NCBI RefSeq assembly: GCF_000155595.1
Contig: NZ_DS989904.1
Location: 3,399,720 to 3,463,719, forward strand
Direction: 5' to 3'
DNA: 64,000 nt
From: Synechococcus sp. PCC 7335
Lineage (GTDB): Bacteria; Cyanobacteriota; Cyanobacteriia; Phormidesmidales; Phormidesmidaceae
Shown here: piece by piece, positions 32,336 through 41,364 of the stretch
Layout: the number at the start of each line of letters is the position of its first letter
How positions within the stretch are numbered: the first letter of the stretch is position 1
The notes under the pieces: generated by a model
What the model was told of the DNA's origin: nothing
Database searches by the model: none
The model's input: only the letters and a program-made list of their open reading frames with translations
Translations under genes and position numbers: made by a program

Positions 32336-33760
32336 ATGATGAAACTCTCTCAGTTCTGGGGTGCTCTTTTTCGGTCTTTTGATACATTTCTGCAGCGTTG
32401 GCAACTGACTTTGCCGTTTTTGGGGAGCGCGATCACAGCATCTTTTACCGGAGTGCTACTTTCAACCGCGGTTACTGCGCAGCAGTTGCCTGCGGCAAGC
32501 GCGATCGCTTCTGCAGGTGAGGCAACTGTTTACAATCGTACATCTAGCGCCTATGAAGAAGTGGTCCCAATCCTGACTGCGCAGGGCGTGATCGATCATG
32601 AGCTAGGAGACGAGGCGTTTGAAGAAGCGTTTGTGCTGACACCGGGACTGCGAAATTCTGGACTAGGACCCGTCTTTAACAATACCTCTTGCGTAAGCTG
32701 TCATATTCGTAACGGACGCGGCATGCCTGAACCAGGGCAGCTACTGTTAAGGGTGAGCGATCCTAATTCGGTAGATGTAGAAGATTTAACCGATGCAGAA
32801 TTTTACGATAATGCGCCGCCGGTATGGGGAATAGGAAAACAAATTCAGGATTTTAGCGTTGTTGGTTCGCAGCCTGAAGCCACTGTGGAAATTAACTGGG
32901 AAACATCAGTTGGTACCTACGCAGACGGGGAGAAGTACGAGCTGCGATCGCCTAAGTTCAATGTCACGCTAGCTGATGGTGAACCTTTGCCAGAAGGCGT
33001 TCTAATTTCGCCGCGTCTGCCACCTCATGTCTACGGTCTAGGTTTATTAGAGGCGATTCCTCAGGAGGATTTACTGGCTTTGAGCGATGTAAACGATGCC
33101 AATGGCGATGGGATTTCGGGACGACTTAACTATGTCTGGGATGTGCAGAAAGGAGAGATTGCTTTGGGTCGCTTTGGCTGGAAAGCAAACAGTCCGACGC
33201 TGTTGCAGCAGAGCGCCGATGCCTACTTGAATGATATGGGTATCCACAGCTCCTTTTTTCCAGCAGCAGATGGCTCGGTAGAAGTTGATGATGCGACGCT
33301 AATTGCGTCAGCGGCCTATGCGCAAACGCTGGCGGTTCCTACTAGGGCAGCTATAGCCGATCTTCAGGTTCAGCGCGGTGAGCAATTGTTCAACGATGCG
33401 AGCTGTCAGGCTTGTCATGTTTCAAGTTTTAAAACAGGCAGGCATAAGTATCCGTCGTTAGAGAACCAGTTAATTCACCCTTATACCGACTTGCTTTTGC
33501 ATAATATGGGTGAGCAGCTAGCTGACAACCGCCCCGATTTTGAAGCAGATGGTCAGGAATGGCGAACGCCTTCGCTATGGGGTATTGGACTGGCCCAGAC
33601 AGTTCTGCCCTATTCTGGCTATTTACACGATGGCCGCGCACGTAGTTTTGAAGAGGCGATCCTTTGGCACGGTGGCGAGGCCGAGGCTTCAAAGGTGGCA
33701 TTCGAGAAAATGCCGAGAGAGGATCGAACTGCGCTGGTAAGGTTCTTACAGTCTTTGTAA
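32336..33760 (+). CDS. di-heme oxidoreductase (cytochrome c family)
   Basis: Periplasmic enzyme with two covalently bound hemes, of the family often labelled thiol oxidoreductase (DUF1111). Heme sites: CVSCHIRNGRGMPEPGQL about 125 residues in, and CQACHVSSFKTGRH about 360 in. YVWDVQKGEIALGRFGWKAN and SYLH-like SGYLHDGRARSFEEAILWHG are family segments. A signal anchor (LTLPFLGSAITASFTGVLLS) precedes. The frame opens at TTG 32303, but tandem ATG codons at 32336 and 32339 are better. It lies 70 bases after the imelysin gene on the same strand. The two may act together in iron uptake or oxidation; that is inferred from the pairing. Confidence 0.87.
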   Translation: MMKLSQFWGALFRSFDTFLQRWQLTLPFLGSAITASFTGVLLSTAVTAQQLPAASAIASAGEATVYNRTSSAYEEVVPILTAQGVIDHELGDEAFEEAFVLTPGLRNSGLGPVFNNTSCVSCHIRNGRGMPEPGQLLLRVSDPNSVDVEDLTDAEFYDNAPPVWGIGKQIQDFSVVGSQPEATVEINWETSVGTYADGEKYELRSPKFNVTLADGEPLPEGVLISPRLPPHVYGLGLLEAIPQEDLLALSDVNDANGDGISGRLNYVWDVQKGEIALGRFGWKANSPTLLQQSADAYLNDMGIHSSFFPAADGSVEVDDATLIASAAYAQTLAVPTRAAIADLQVQRGEQLFNDASCQACHVSSFKTGRHKYPSLENQLIHPYTDLLLHNMGEQLADNRPDFEADGQEWRTPSLWGIGLAQTVLPYSGYLHDGRARSFEEAILWHGGEAEASKVAFEKMPREDRTALVRFLQSL

Positions 33761-34209
33761 GCAGATAGGCGAAAGTAGATTCGCTGTACAGAGCAAGGCT
33801 ATAGCTTTTTGCATACTTACTACACTATGAAAACTACACTATGAAAAGCTACAGTCTTCGTCATACCAAGCAAAGGTATAGCAACTGTATAGCTTTTGCC
33901 ACTTAGCTCTATACATTGCTCTATACATTTTCTAGGGCTGAAACTCCTGATGCATATAGAGCTAAGTGGTCAATAATGGCCGTAGGCTTTGCCTTCTCGC
34001 AGAGTATGCATCCGGCCATTGCTATACATAGGCGCAGTCTGCTCTGTGCGTATACGTCTGTGCACTGCTTGATTCCTCACAGTTTCGTGAGTGAATTGGA
34101 AGTCTCATAACGGAAAGAGCTTGATTACGTCTCGACGCTATGTTGGGTAAGTGAAGGTTGCTCGACGGCAACTGCATAGGATTTGGCTACTCAGCTCTGA
34201 TATCTTTAC
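33761..34209. repeat. intergenic region with nested short repeats and a 15-bp inverted repeat
   Basis: CCACTTAGCTCTATA (33899-33913) and TATAGAGCTAAGTGG (33955-33969) are exact reverse complements, 41 bases apart. Just before, ACTACACTATGAAA occurs twice in tandem (from 33819), and CTCTATACATT occurs twice inside the loop. TATAGCTTTT also recurs. I see no convincing gene; a 64-codon frame at 33916 is likely chance. The region may be a structured RNA, a small repeat element or a remnant of a mobile element. Confidence 0.6.
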
Positions 34210-34680
34210 TCAAACAGGAGAGTTAATCAGGCCAGGATGGTCGTTGGGTCTAGGTTCAGAAGCGGGCCAGTGAAAACGGCGATCGGTTTCCTGAATAGGC
34301 AAGTCATTAATGCTAGCTTCTCTACGGGCCATTAAGCCTTCTGCGTCAAATTCCCAGTTTTCGTTACCATAGGCTCGATACCATTGACCAGAGTCATCAT
34401 GCCATTCGTATTGAAAGCGAACGGCAATTCGGTTTTCTCCATAGGCCCAAAGCTCTTTGACGAGGCGATAGTCTAATTCTTTGTTCCATTTGCGCTCTAG
34501 GAAAGCGCGGATGGCTTCTCTACCTTGGATGATTTCGGCACGGTTACGCCAATGGCTATCTTCAGAGTAAGCCATTGATACTCGCTTTGGATCTCGGCTG
34601 TTCCAGGCGTTTTCAGCCATTCTCACTTTCTTTGTGGCGATATCTAGAGTGAAGGGTGGTACGAGTTTTGGAGATGACAT
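34210..34680 (-). CDS. NTF2-like / DUF1348 family protein
   Basis: 156 residues with the cone-shaped NTF2/SnoaL fold. Family motifs: [20 protein letters not shown] near residue 20, [60 protein letters not shown] and [18 protein letters not shown]. The family is widespread and conserved but no reaction is assigned. No signal peptide. ATG at 34680. It lies alone between an intergenic repeat region and the histidine kinase gene. Confidence 0.88.
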   Translation of the reverse strand: MSSPKLVPPFTLDIATKKVRMAENAWNSRDPKRVSMAYSEDSHWRNRAEIIQGREAIRAFLERKWNKELDYRLVKELWAYGENRIAVRFQYEWHDDSGQWYRAYGNENWEFDAEGLMARREASINDLPIQETDRRFHWPASEPRPNDHPGLINSPV

Positions 34681-34836
34681 GGCGGAAGATTTTTGTTCAG
34701 GCTGGCCTAATTTCTTACTTGTGCAGATCTATATTATGCAGGTCACCTAGCTGTGACCGTAGGACTATCTTTTGAAGAAATAGGACTTTTGATGGGAGGC
34801 TGAATAATTAGCTCATGGTTAAGTTAGTAGCAGGTT

Positions 34837-36027
34837 TTAAGATTTTTGAGGGGATAGTGGCAATCTGATCTTAAAGGTGGTGCCGATACCGGGCTGGCTT
34901 TCTACTTTGATATCTCCTTGCTGTAGGGCAACGAACTGTTTGACAATACTAAGCCCTAGCCCTGTACCTGGAATATTACTGACGTTTCTGCCGCGATGGA
35001 AAGGCTCAAAGAGATAGGGATAGTCTTCTGGCAAGATGCCAAGCCCCTGATCTTTGATTTGAAAGATAGCCTGATGCTTTCGCTGATAGAGCGATAGCTG
35101 AACTAGGCTGCCAGCGCTGCTGTAGCGAATTGCATTGGATAGAATGTTCGTCAAGATAGAGCGCAATAGCGTTTGATCTATTTCGGCTACCAAAGATCTA
35201 AACCTGCCGGTGAATTCTAGTCGTCTGTTATTAGGCTGAATCTCTAGTAGTAGCTGGTGGCAGAAGTCTGCTAGGTCAATTGGTCGCGGGCTCAGTGAGA
35301 GCCGCTTGGCTTCAAGCTTACCGAGAACCAAAATATCGTCAATCATGTGGGTCATGCGCTCGACGTTGGTAGCAATGCCTAGCAGGTATTTTTGCTTTTG
35401 GGTCTGAGTCAGTTTCTCATCGTAGCGACCCAAGGAAGAGACGGATAGAGCAATGTTGTTCAATGGGTTGCGAAATTCGTGGCAGACCATTGAAACAAAG
35501 CGAGATTTTAAGGCGCTGAGTTCTCGTAGGTGGGCATTGGCGGTGTATAGCTCAGCCGCGCGCGATCGCACTTTCTCTTCTAGATCCTCGTTGGTTTGCT
35601 GCAAGACAGTTTCAGCCCATTTTCGCTGGGTAATATCACGAAAGGTAACGACTGCTCCGATCACCTGCTTTTGCTCATCGCGCATGGGGGTGCTGATATA
35701 TTCCACTGGAAAGTTGGTACCGTCTTTGCGCCAGAAGACTTCGTTGGTGACGCGGTGGGTACTGCCATCGTGTAAGGCAGCATAGATAGGGCAGCTTTCT
35801 CGGTGATAATGAGTACCGTCAAGATACGAGTGGTGTAAAACGCGGTGCATTGACTGCCCGATGAGATCTTCTATATCCCAATCGATCATGGCTGCGGCGG
35901 CAGGGTTTACGAAGGTGACATTGCCCTCTAGGTCAAGGCCGTAGACCCCTTCGCCGACTGAATTGAGAATAAGCTGATACTGGCGTCTGAGTGTGACTAG
36001 CTCAGTCTGTTCTGAGTTATTGGGCAT
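34837..36027 (-). CDS. PAS domain sensor histidine kinase
   Basis: 396 residues, cytoplasmic (no membrane segment). A PAS domain from about residue 10 to 130 starts LILNSVGEGVYGLDLEGNVT and contains a His/Cys-rich stretch (GTHYHRESCPIYAALHDG) that might bind a cofactor or metal. A short coiled region follows (LEEKVRSRAAELYTANAHLR). The phosphoacceptor is in FVSMVCHEFRNPLNNIALS; the ATPase domain has LTNILSNAIRYSS (N box), DQGLGILPEDYPYLFEPF and GTGLGLSIVKQFVALQQGDI (G boxes). It is divergent from the response regulator gene 186 bases away, so the two are probably a pair. Confidence 0.88.
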   Translation of the reverse strand: MPNNSEQTELVTLRRQYQLILNSVGEGVYGLDLEGNVTFVNPAAAAMIDWDIEDLIGQSMHRVLHHSYLDGTHYHRESCPIYAALHDGSTHRVTNEVFWRKDGTNFPVEYISTPMRDEQKQVIGAVVTFRDITQRKWAETVLQQTNEDLEEKVRSRAAELYTANAHLRELSALKSRFVSMVCHEFRNPLNNIALSVSSLGRYDEKLTQTQKQKYLLGIATNVERMTHMIDDILVLGKLEAKRLSLSPRPIDLADFCHQLLLEIQPNNRRLEFTGRFRSLVAEIDQTLLRSILTNILSNAIRYSSAGSLVQLSLYQRKHQAIFQIKDQGLGILPEDYPYLFEPFHRGRNVSNIPGTGLGLSIVKQFVALQQGDIKVESQPGIGTTFKIRLPLSPQKS

Positions 36028-36212
36028 AGATTAGTTTTTGGGATTTGATTACTGAATTGGTATCACAAGTGCGAACGATACTGTGATGAGTTACACCACA
36101 GACTACGCAGACGGAGATCTATATAGAGATAGAAGTATAGATACAGGAGTTACGCGATATCTCTGGTTAGATTGGGCGGCTTCTAACAGCGAGGTTGACG
36201 TAGGTGGAAGGC

Positions 36213-36989
36213 ATGAGCGCTAGCATTCTTGTGATCGAAGATGAAGATGAAACTAGAGAGATCTTTTTGCGCTGTTTGGCCTTTGAAAATTTTAATGCGA
36301 TCGGGGCCAAAGATGGAGAAACTGGAATTGAGCTAGCGATCCAGCAGGTGCCCGATCTGATCGTGTGCGATATTATGATGCCAGCTATGGACGGCTATGG
36401 CGTACTTACTGCGCTAAGAAAGCATGAGTTCTTGCTGTCGATTCCGTTCATCTTTTTAACTGCGAAGGTGACAATGACCGACTTGCGTCAGGGGATGGCG
36501 CTAGGAGCGGATGATTATTTAACGAAGCCCTGCACAGTCGAACAGTTTTTGAGCGCGATCGCTACAAGACTTCAGCGCAGTGAAGAGATTCGCAATAGCG
36601 AGATTAAACAAAGCCCTTTTGGTAGTGAGTCAACTGCTATGAGACCTTCTCGGTTCTCTAGCATATTCCCTGATTGTCCTAAACTTCTACCTGTTTTTGA
36701 ATTCATCGACAGCCACTATCAGCAACCCATCAATCTGAGCGATGTTGCCCGGGCCGCAGGATACACACCTGCCTACTTGACGAGTCTGGCCCAAAGTCAC
36801 ACGGGCAAAACGGTGAAAAATTGGATAACTGAACGACGAATGACACAAGCTCGTCAGATGCTGAAAAATACTGCGCACTCGATTAAACAGATTGCGGAAG
36901 AGAGTGGGTACGGCGATCCTGGATACTTTACTCGGCAATTTAGAAAACTGCATGGGATGACACCTAAAGCCTGGCGAAGTCATCTATAG
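36213..36989 (+). CDS. response regulator with AraC-type DNA-binding domain
   Basis: About 258 residues. The receiver domain starts ILVIEDEDETREIFLRCLA; the phosphoacceptor Asp is in LIVCDIMMPAMDGYG, and FLTAKVTMTDLRQGMALGAD with YLTKP completes the site. The C-terminal AraC-type domain has two helix-turn-helix units: INLSDVARAAGYTPAYLTSL and IKQIAEESGYGDPGYFTRQF, ending KLHGMTPKAWR. The frame opens at GTG 36204, but ATG 36213 has AGGTGG six bases before it. It is next to the cyanate operon, so it could control that operon in response to the divergent kinase. Confidence 0.88.
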   Translation: MSASILVIEDEDETREIFLRCLAFENFNAIGAKDGETGIELAIQQVPDLIVCDIMMPAMDGYGVLTALRKHEFLLSIPFIFLTAKVTMTDLRQGMALGADDYLTKPCTVEQFLSAIATRLQRSEEIRNSEIKQSPFGSESTAMRPSRFSSIFPDCPKLLPVFEFIDSHYQQPINLSDVARAAGYTPAYLTSLAQSHTGKTVKNWITERRMTQARQMLKNTAHSIKQIAEESGYGDPGYFTRQFRKLHGMTPKAWRSHL

Positions 36990-37003
36990 CATCTAGCCTG
37001 AGA

Positions 37004-37025
37004 TGTCACAGCTGAAGTTGTGACA
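37004..37025. promoter_or_regulatory. palindromic candidate operator upstream of the cyanate operon
   Basis: TGTCACA (37004-37010) and TGTGACA (37019-37025) are exact reverse complements separated by eight bases. Overlapping this, GTG-N8-TAC (37020-37033) is one base away from the NtcA consensus GTA-N8-TAC, and a second GTAACA follows at 37052. The site lies between the response regulator stop and cynA, 180-200 bases before the cynA start. Which protein binds is not known; NtcA, a CRP-type factor or the AraC-type regulator are candidates. Confidence 0.4.
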
Positions 37026-37203
37026 GTTGTTACAACTTAGAGACTGATTTAGTAACAACGGCGACATAAAGGTTCAAATGCGTTTGAGAGCCCATGAAAA
37101 AGTCCTATTTTTATACCGATATCGTCCTATTTTGTTTCTGCTTTTGACCTATATATTACTCTCATCAATTGAAGAATAACAGACCTGAAAGGCTAGCTTT
37201 CGC

Positions 37204-38868
37204 TTGTCTCAGGTAAATCAACTTATGGCTTTGTCTCATACACAACAAACATTACATAGTCTAAATCGCGGTAGTCTTTTGACAAATGGTCTCTCTGACG
37301 GGTCTTCTAGCTGTAGCGTCTGTGGCGAGACTCACTTATCTACGAGCCACTGGGAGTTCATGCAAACGATGCCCACCGATCCTTTGGATATGGTGGATGA
37401 TCTAGTAAGGATGGGTCTCTATAAAGATCAGCAGCTCAATGTAGCGGACAAACTGAATACCTATGAGCTGCGCAAAGCACTGCTATTAAAGTCGGCAGGC
37501 AAAGGAAGTCTGAAGCGGGAAAAGCTAGTGCTGGCGCTCGCGCAGCAGGCAGGTGGCATCGAAAATGCCTTTGCGGCTGCTTTTGGACCACAGGCTGGAT
37601 TGTTCTTTGCGGACACTGTTCGCACGAGTAGTGCAACTCGTAGAGAGTTTTTGCGCAATGTGGCTATTGGTGCGGCAATGGTGACTTTGACTAACTGCGC
37701 TAGCCCTGAGGACCCTGATCCGGTAGCTAATGATGATGCTGAACCCGTGGATACTTCTGGCTTGGAGAAAACTGATCTAAAGATTGGCTTTATTCCGATT
37801 ACCTGTGCAACGCCGATCATTATGTCGGAGCCGTTGGGTTTTTATCAAAAATATGGTTTCAATGCGGAAGTGGTAAAAATGCCTAGCTGGGGGGCAGTTA
37901 GAGATAGTGCGATCGCCGGTGAACTTGATGCCTATCACATGCTAGCGCCGATGCCGATTGCGATGACGCTAGGACTAGGTTCAGGTGCTTTTGGGGTCAA
38001 GCTTGCCAGCATTGAAAATATTAACGGCCAAGCGATTACCGTCGCTAATAAGTACCAAGGCCAGGTCAACGGCCCAGCTGACTTTAAAGGCTTTACCATT
38101 GGGGTTCCCTTCCCGTATTCTATGCACAACCTGCTGCTTCGCTATTATCTGGCGACTGGCGGCATCGATCCAGATGTAGATGTCAAGATTCGTCCGGTTC
38201 CGCCTCCAGATAGTATTGCGCAGCTAGTTGCAGGAGATATTGACGCCTATCTCATGCCCGATCCTTTTAATCAAAGAGCTGTCTATGAAGAGGCTGGATT
38301 CATCTTTAAGCTAACAAAGGACATTTGGCCAGGACATCCCTGCTGTGCCTTTGCAGCTAGTGATCAGTGGATTAACGATAATCCCAACACGTTTAGAGCT
38401 TTGAACAAGTCTATTATTGAAGCTGCAGGGTACGCTAGCGATCCTGCAAATCGGGTAGAGATTGCAGAAGCAATCTCTGAGCGGGCTTTCCTTAATCAAC
38501 CTGTTGAAGTAGTTGAAGCTGTATTGACGGGTCAGTTTGATGATGGTTTAGGTAATACGCTAGATATTCCTGATCGGATCGATTTCGATCCCTATCCCTG
38601 GCAGAGTTTTGCCAACTGGATTTCTTCGCAGCTAGTTCGTTGGGACTTGCAAGGTGATGGCAAAGCTGCACAAGAGATTACCGATGAAAGCTATAACACA
38701 GTAGGTGAAGAGGTTTTTCTAACGGATCTAGCTAGAGAACTGGCTGAGGAAGTAGGGCTCAATCCACCTTCTGATATCTATCGGACAGAAGAGCTGGAGT
38801 TTGATACCTTCGATCCGGCGAAGCCTGGAGAGTACGTCAAGGAACAGATTGAGAAAAATGGCGTCTAG
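37204..38868 (+). CDS. cynA: cyanate ABC transporter substrate-binding protein with long N-terminal extension
   Basis: Binds cyanate (or a similar anion) outside the cell membrane for import by CynBD. From about residue 190 it follows the NrtA/CmpA/CynA family: LKIGFIPITCATPIIMSEPL, YGFNAEVVKMPSWGAVRDSA and NLLLRYYLATGGIDPDVDVK. An export signal with a twin-arginine and lipobox look is internal: RREFLRNVAIGAAMVTLTNC at residues 146-165. In front lie about 140 residues with CSVC at 37-40 and helical segments (DPLDMVDDLVRMGLYKDQ). There is no Met between residues 70 and 159, so the extension is real unless translation starts elsewhere. The start is TTG 37204; ATG 37225 is an alternative. First gene of cynABDS. 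Confidence 0.8.
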   Translation: MSQVNQLMALSHTQQTLHSLNRGSLLTNGLSDGSSSCSVCGETHLSTSHWEFMQTMPTDPLDMVDDLVRMGLYKDQQLNVADKLNTYELRKALLLKSAGKGSLKREKLVLALAQQAGGIENAFAAAFGPQAGLFFADTVRTSSATRREFLRNVAIGAAMVTLTNCASPEDPDPVANDDAEPVDTSGLEKTDLKIGFIPITCATPIIMSEPLGFYQKYGFNAEVVKMPSWGAVRDSAIAGELDAYHMLAPMPIAMTLGLGSGAFGVKLASIENINGQAITVANKYQGQVNGPADFKGFTIGVPFPYSMHNLLLRYYLATGGIDPDVDVKIRPVPPPDSIAQLVAGDIDAYLMPDPFNQRAVYEEAGFIFKLTKDIWPGHPCCAFAASDQWINDNPNTFRALNKSIIEAAGYASDPANRVEIAEAISERAFLNQPVEVVEAVLTGQFDDGLGNTLDIPDRIDFDPYPWQSFANWISSQLVRWDLQGDGKAAQEITDESYNTVGEEVFLTDLARELAEEVGLNPPSDIYRTEELEFDTFDPAKPGEYVKEQIEKNGV

Positions 38869-38925
38869 CTATACGCCTTTATCAAAGCTGTATCTACTGA
38901 CGATAGTAATGGGGGGTCTAAGCTC

Positions 38926-39765
38926 GTGACTACAAGTAAAGCAACGATAGGTAGCCTTAGCACAGCCAAGAAAGAGACTTTTTGGCAAAACCAAAATGTT
39001 CAAGCGATTGGACTGTTCCTTCTCTCTTTGATCTTGTTTCTAGGATTCTGGGAGTTTGGCGCGAATATGAAGTGGTTTGCTAGAGGCATGCCAACTGCTT
39101 CAAAGACCTTGCAAGAACTATGGTGGTGGTCTACACACCCATTTTTTGATAATGGTCCTAATGATTTAGGAATTGGTTGGAATTTGTTGATTAGCCTACG
39201 ACGAGTTGCCATTGGTTACACGCTAGCTTCTTTGATTGCAGTTCCACTAGGAATTTTGATTGGCATTTCACCGATTGCCTACAAAGCGTTTAATCCCTAT
39301 GTTCAGCTGTTGAAGCCAGTTTCTCCACTGGCCTGGTTACCACTAGGACTGTATATCTTTCGAGATTCGGAGATAACTGGAATTTTCATTATCTTGATCT
39401 CTAGCATTTGGCCAACGCTAACTAACACTGCGTTTGGAGTGGCGAATGTCAGTCCTGAGTATCTTGATGTTTCTAAAACGCTGGGAGCTTCTAGACTACG
39501 GACAATTTTTAAGATTATCATTCCGGCGGCTCTGCCCAATATCGTTTCTGGCTTACGTATTAGTATGGGCATCTCATGGCTGGTAATTGTAGCGGCTGAG
39601 ATGCTTTTGGGAACGGGTTTAGGCTACTTTATTTGGAACGAGTGGAACAATCTCTACATCCCAAATATTCTGGTAGCTATCTTTATTATTGGTCTAGTTG
39701 GTTTGATTCTTGATAGCGTTTTTGCTGCGCTTGAAAAATTTGTTGAATTTGGTCGAAAATCATGA
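38926..39765 (+). CDS. cynB: cyanate/nitrate-type ABC transporter permease
   Basis: Inner membrane permease of the NrtB/CmpB/CynB type. 279 residues with about six membrane segments, beginning [20 protein letters not shown]. The loop that contacts the ATPase is [20 protein letters not shown] followed by [38 protein letters not shown] is also typical. GTG start at 38926, 57 bases after cynA. Its end overlaps the start of cynD by four bases (39762-39765), so translation is coupled. Confidence 0.87.
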   Translation: MTTSKATIGSLSTAKKETFWQNQNVQAIGLFLLSLILFLGFWEFGANMKWFARGMPTASKTLQELWWWSTHPFFDNGPNDLGIGWNLLISLRRVAIGYTLASLIAVPLGILIGISPIAYKAFNPYVQLLKPVSPLAWLPLGLYIFRDSEITGIFIILISSIWPTLTNTAFGVANVSPEYLDVSKTLGASRLRTIFKIIIPAALPNIVSGLRISMGISWLVIVAAEMLLGTGLGYFIWNEWNNLYIPNILVAIFIIGLVGLILDSVFAALEKFVEFGRKS

Positions 39766-40667
39766 GTAGGACTGTTGATTCTCTTCGTTCAGCTAATCTA
39801 TCAACTCATACTACCGTGTCTCTTGAACCCGAAGTCCCATCGGCACAGCTTTCTATTCGCAATGTGACTAAGGTGTTTGAAGGAAAGCAGGACATCTTTA
39901 GCAAGCTGTCGCGCAAGACTACGCGAGACTTTACGGCTATCGAAGATATCAGTATTGACATCGAGCCGAATACGTTTGTTTCGATTATTGGACCTTCGGG
40001 CTGCGGTAAGTCGACTCTGTTGAACATGATTGCAGGGCTTTCCGATATTACTGGCGGAGAGATTCTACTCAATAATCGGCCGATTCATGGACCAGGCCCG
40101 GATCGAGGAATGGTGTTTCAGAACTATGCGCTGATGCCTTGGATGAGCGTGGAGGAGAATATTCGCTTTGCAGTGGAGACGGTGTATCCAAAGCTGCCAT
40201 CGAAGCAGATGACTCGTCGGATCAAGGAAAATATTCAGCTGGTTGGATTAGAAGGTGCTGAAAAGAAGCATCCTCACCAGCTTTCGGGTGGAATGCGACA
40301 GCGAGTGGGAATTGCCCGGGCATTAGCGATCGATCCGCAAATTTTGCTGATGGACGAGCCGTTTGGGGCGCTAGATGCGTTGACTAGGGGCTTTTTGCAG
40401 AGTGAGGTAGAGCGAATATGGGAACAGCAGCGCAAGACGGTGATTATGATTACACACAGTATTGAGGAAGCTCTGTTGCTTTCTGATCGAATTGTGATGA
40501 TGACTAGAGGCCCAGCGGCAAGGGTTGATGAAGTTTTAGAAGTGCCTTTTCCGCGTCCGCGCGATCGCGAAACCATCGATCAGCATCCGGCTTATCACGC
40601 GCTCAAAACGGAGATGGAACGGCATTTGTTTCGAGAGACGCAGGCGGTAGAGGCATCGCGGATCTAA
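39762..40667 (+). CDS. cynD: cyanate/nitrate-type ABC transporter ATP-binding protein
   Basis: ATPase of the importer, of the NrtD/CmpD/CynD type (about 300 residues, without the extra substrate-binding domain of NrtC). Walker [22 protein letters not shown]-loop: [22 protein letters not shown] signature: [20 protein letters not shown]; Walker [18 protein letters not shown]; switch His: [20 protein letters not shown]. The first 30 residues are a short variable lead. It overlaps cynB and is followed after 113 bases by cynS. Confidence 0.9.
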   Translation: MSRTVDSLRSANLSTHTTVSLEPEVPSAQLSIRNVTKVFEGKQDIFSKLSRKTTRDFTAIEDISIDIEPNTFVSIIGPSGCGKSTLLNMIAGLSDITGGEILLNNRPIHGPGPDRGMVFQNYALMPWMSVEENIRFAVETVYPKLPSKQMTRRIKENIQLVGLEGAEKKHPHQLSGGMRQRVGIARALAIDPQILLMDEPFGALDALTRGFLQSEVERIWEQQRKTVIMITHSIEEALLLSDRIVMMTRGPAARVDEVLEVPFPRPRDRETIDQHPAYHALKTEMERHLFRETQAVEASRI

Positions 40668-40780
40668 AAGAGACTCTGAGACTACTTACTAGGAAGATTT
40701 ATTTTAGGCCTAAAAGACTAAGTGCTGCGCTCGGGCTAGCTATCAATTGACTAATTTACTAACTTTAAGAGGTGTTTGGC

Positions 40781-41224
40781 ATGACGACTCCAGAAATAAC
40801 AAAGAAGCTTCTGGCTGCGAAGAAAGAGAAAGGTTTAAGCTTCGCGGATTTAGAAGCTAAGCTAGGCTTCGACGAGGTTTGGATCGCGTCGGTGTTTTAT
40901 CGGCAGGCGAGTGCTTCTGAAGAGGAGGCTAGTCAGATGGTGGAGATGCTGGAGTTAGGGCCAGATGTGGCGGAAGCGCTAACTGAGTGTCCGGTAAAGG
41001 GTGGGCTAGATCCCCTGGTGCCGACTGATCCGCTAATCTATCGCTTCTACGAGATTATGCAGGTGTATGGTATGCCGGTGAAAGCGGTGGTGCATGAGAA
41101 GTTTGGCGATGGAATTATGAGCGCAATTGATTTTTCGATTGATGTAGAGAGAGAAGAAGATCCGAAGGGCGATCGAGTGAAGGTGATTATGTGCGGTAAG
41201 TTTTTACCTTATAAGAAGTGGTAG
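40781..41224 (+). CDS. cynS: cyanate lyase (cyanase)
   Basis: Converts cyanate and bicarbonate into ammonia and CO2 (through carbamate). 147 residues, the usual length. The N-terminal helical domain starts [20 protein letters not shown]. The active site residues Arg, Glu and Ser are in [13 protein letters not shown] (Arg and Glu) and [11 protein letters not shown] (Ser); the C terminus GKFLPYKKW is typical. The frame extends to 40772, but ATG 40781 has GAGGTG six bases before it. As last gene of cynABDS it uses the cyanate brought in by the transporter, supplying nitrogen and carbon. Confidence 0.95.
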   Translation: MTTPEITKKLLAAKKEKGLSFADLEAKLGFDEVWIASVFYRQASASEEEASQMVEMLELGPDVAEALTECPVKGGLDPLVPTDPLIYRFYEIMQVYGMPVKAVVHEKFGDGIMSAIDFSIDVEREEDPKGDRVKVIMCGKFLPYKKW

Positions 41225-41254
41225 ATGCGCGAAACATCAAAGTACATAGAAAAA

Positions 41255-41306
41255 CGACGTTCTGAGATGTTGAGTGTTATCTAAATCTCAGAACGTCGGT
41301 CTTTTT
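41255..41306 (+). terminator. Rho-independent terminator after cynS
   Basis: CGACGTTCTGAGAT (41255-41268) and ATCTCAGAACGTCG (41285-41298) form a perfect 14-bp stem with a 16-base loop, followed by GGTCTTTTTAT. It lies 30 bases after the cynS stop and closes the cyn operon. Confidence 0.85.
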
Positions 41307-41364
41307 ATACTTTGCATGAGATTATCCAGGCAAAGGCTGGCAAACAATGACAAAGGTACGACAA

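Noticed and set aside
33916-34110. 64-codon plus-strand frame in the repeat region after the di-heme gene
   Set aside because: It runs through the inverted repeat and has no protein-like pattern or ribosome binding site.
34741-34758. Short palindrome GGTCAC-N6-GTGACC before the NTF2-like gene
   Set aside because: Six-base arms are common by chance; no T-run and no known regulator fits well.
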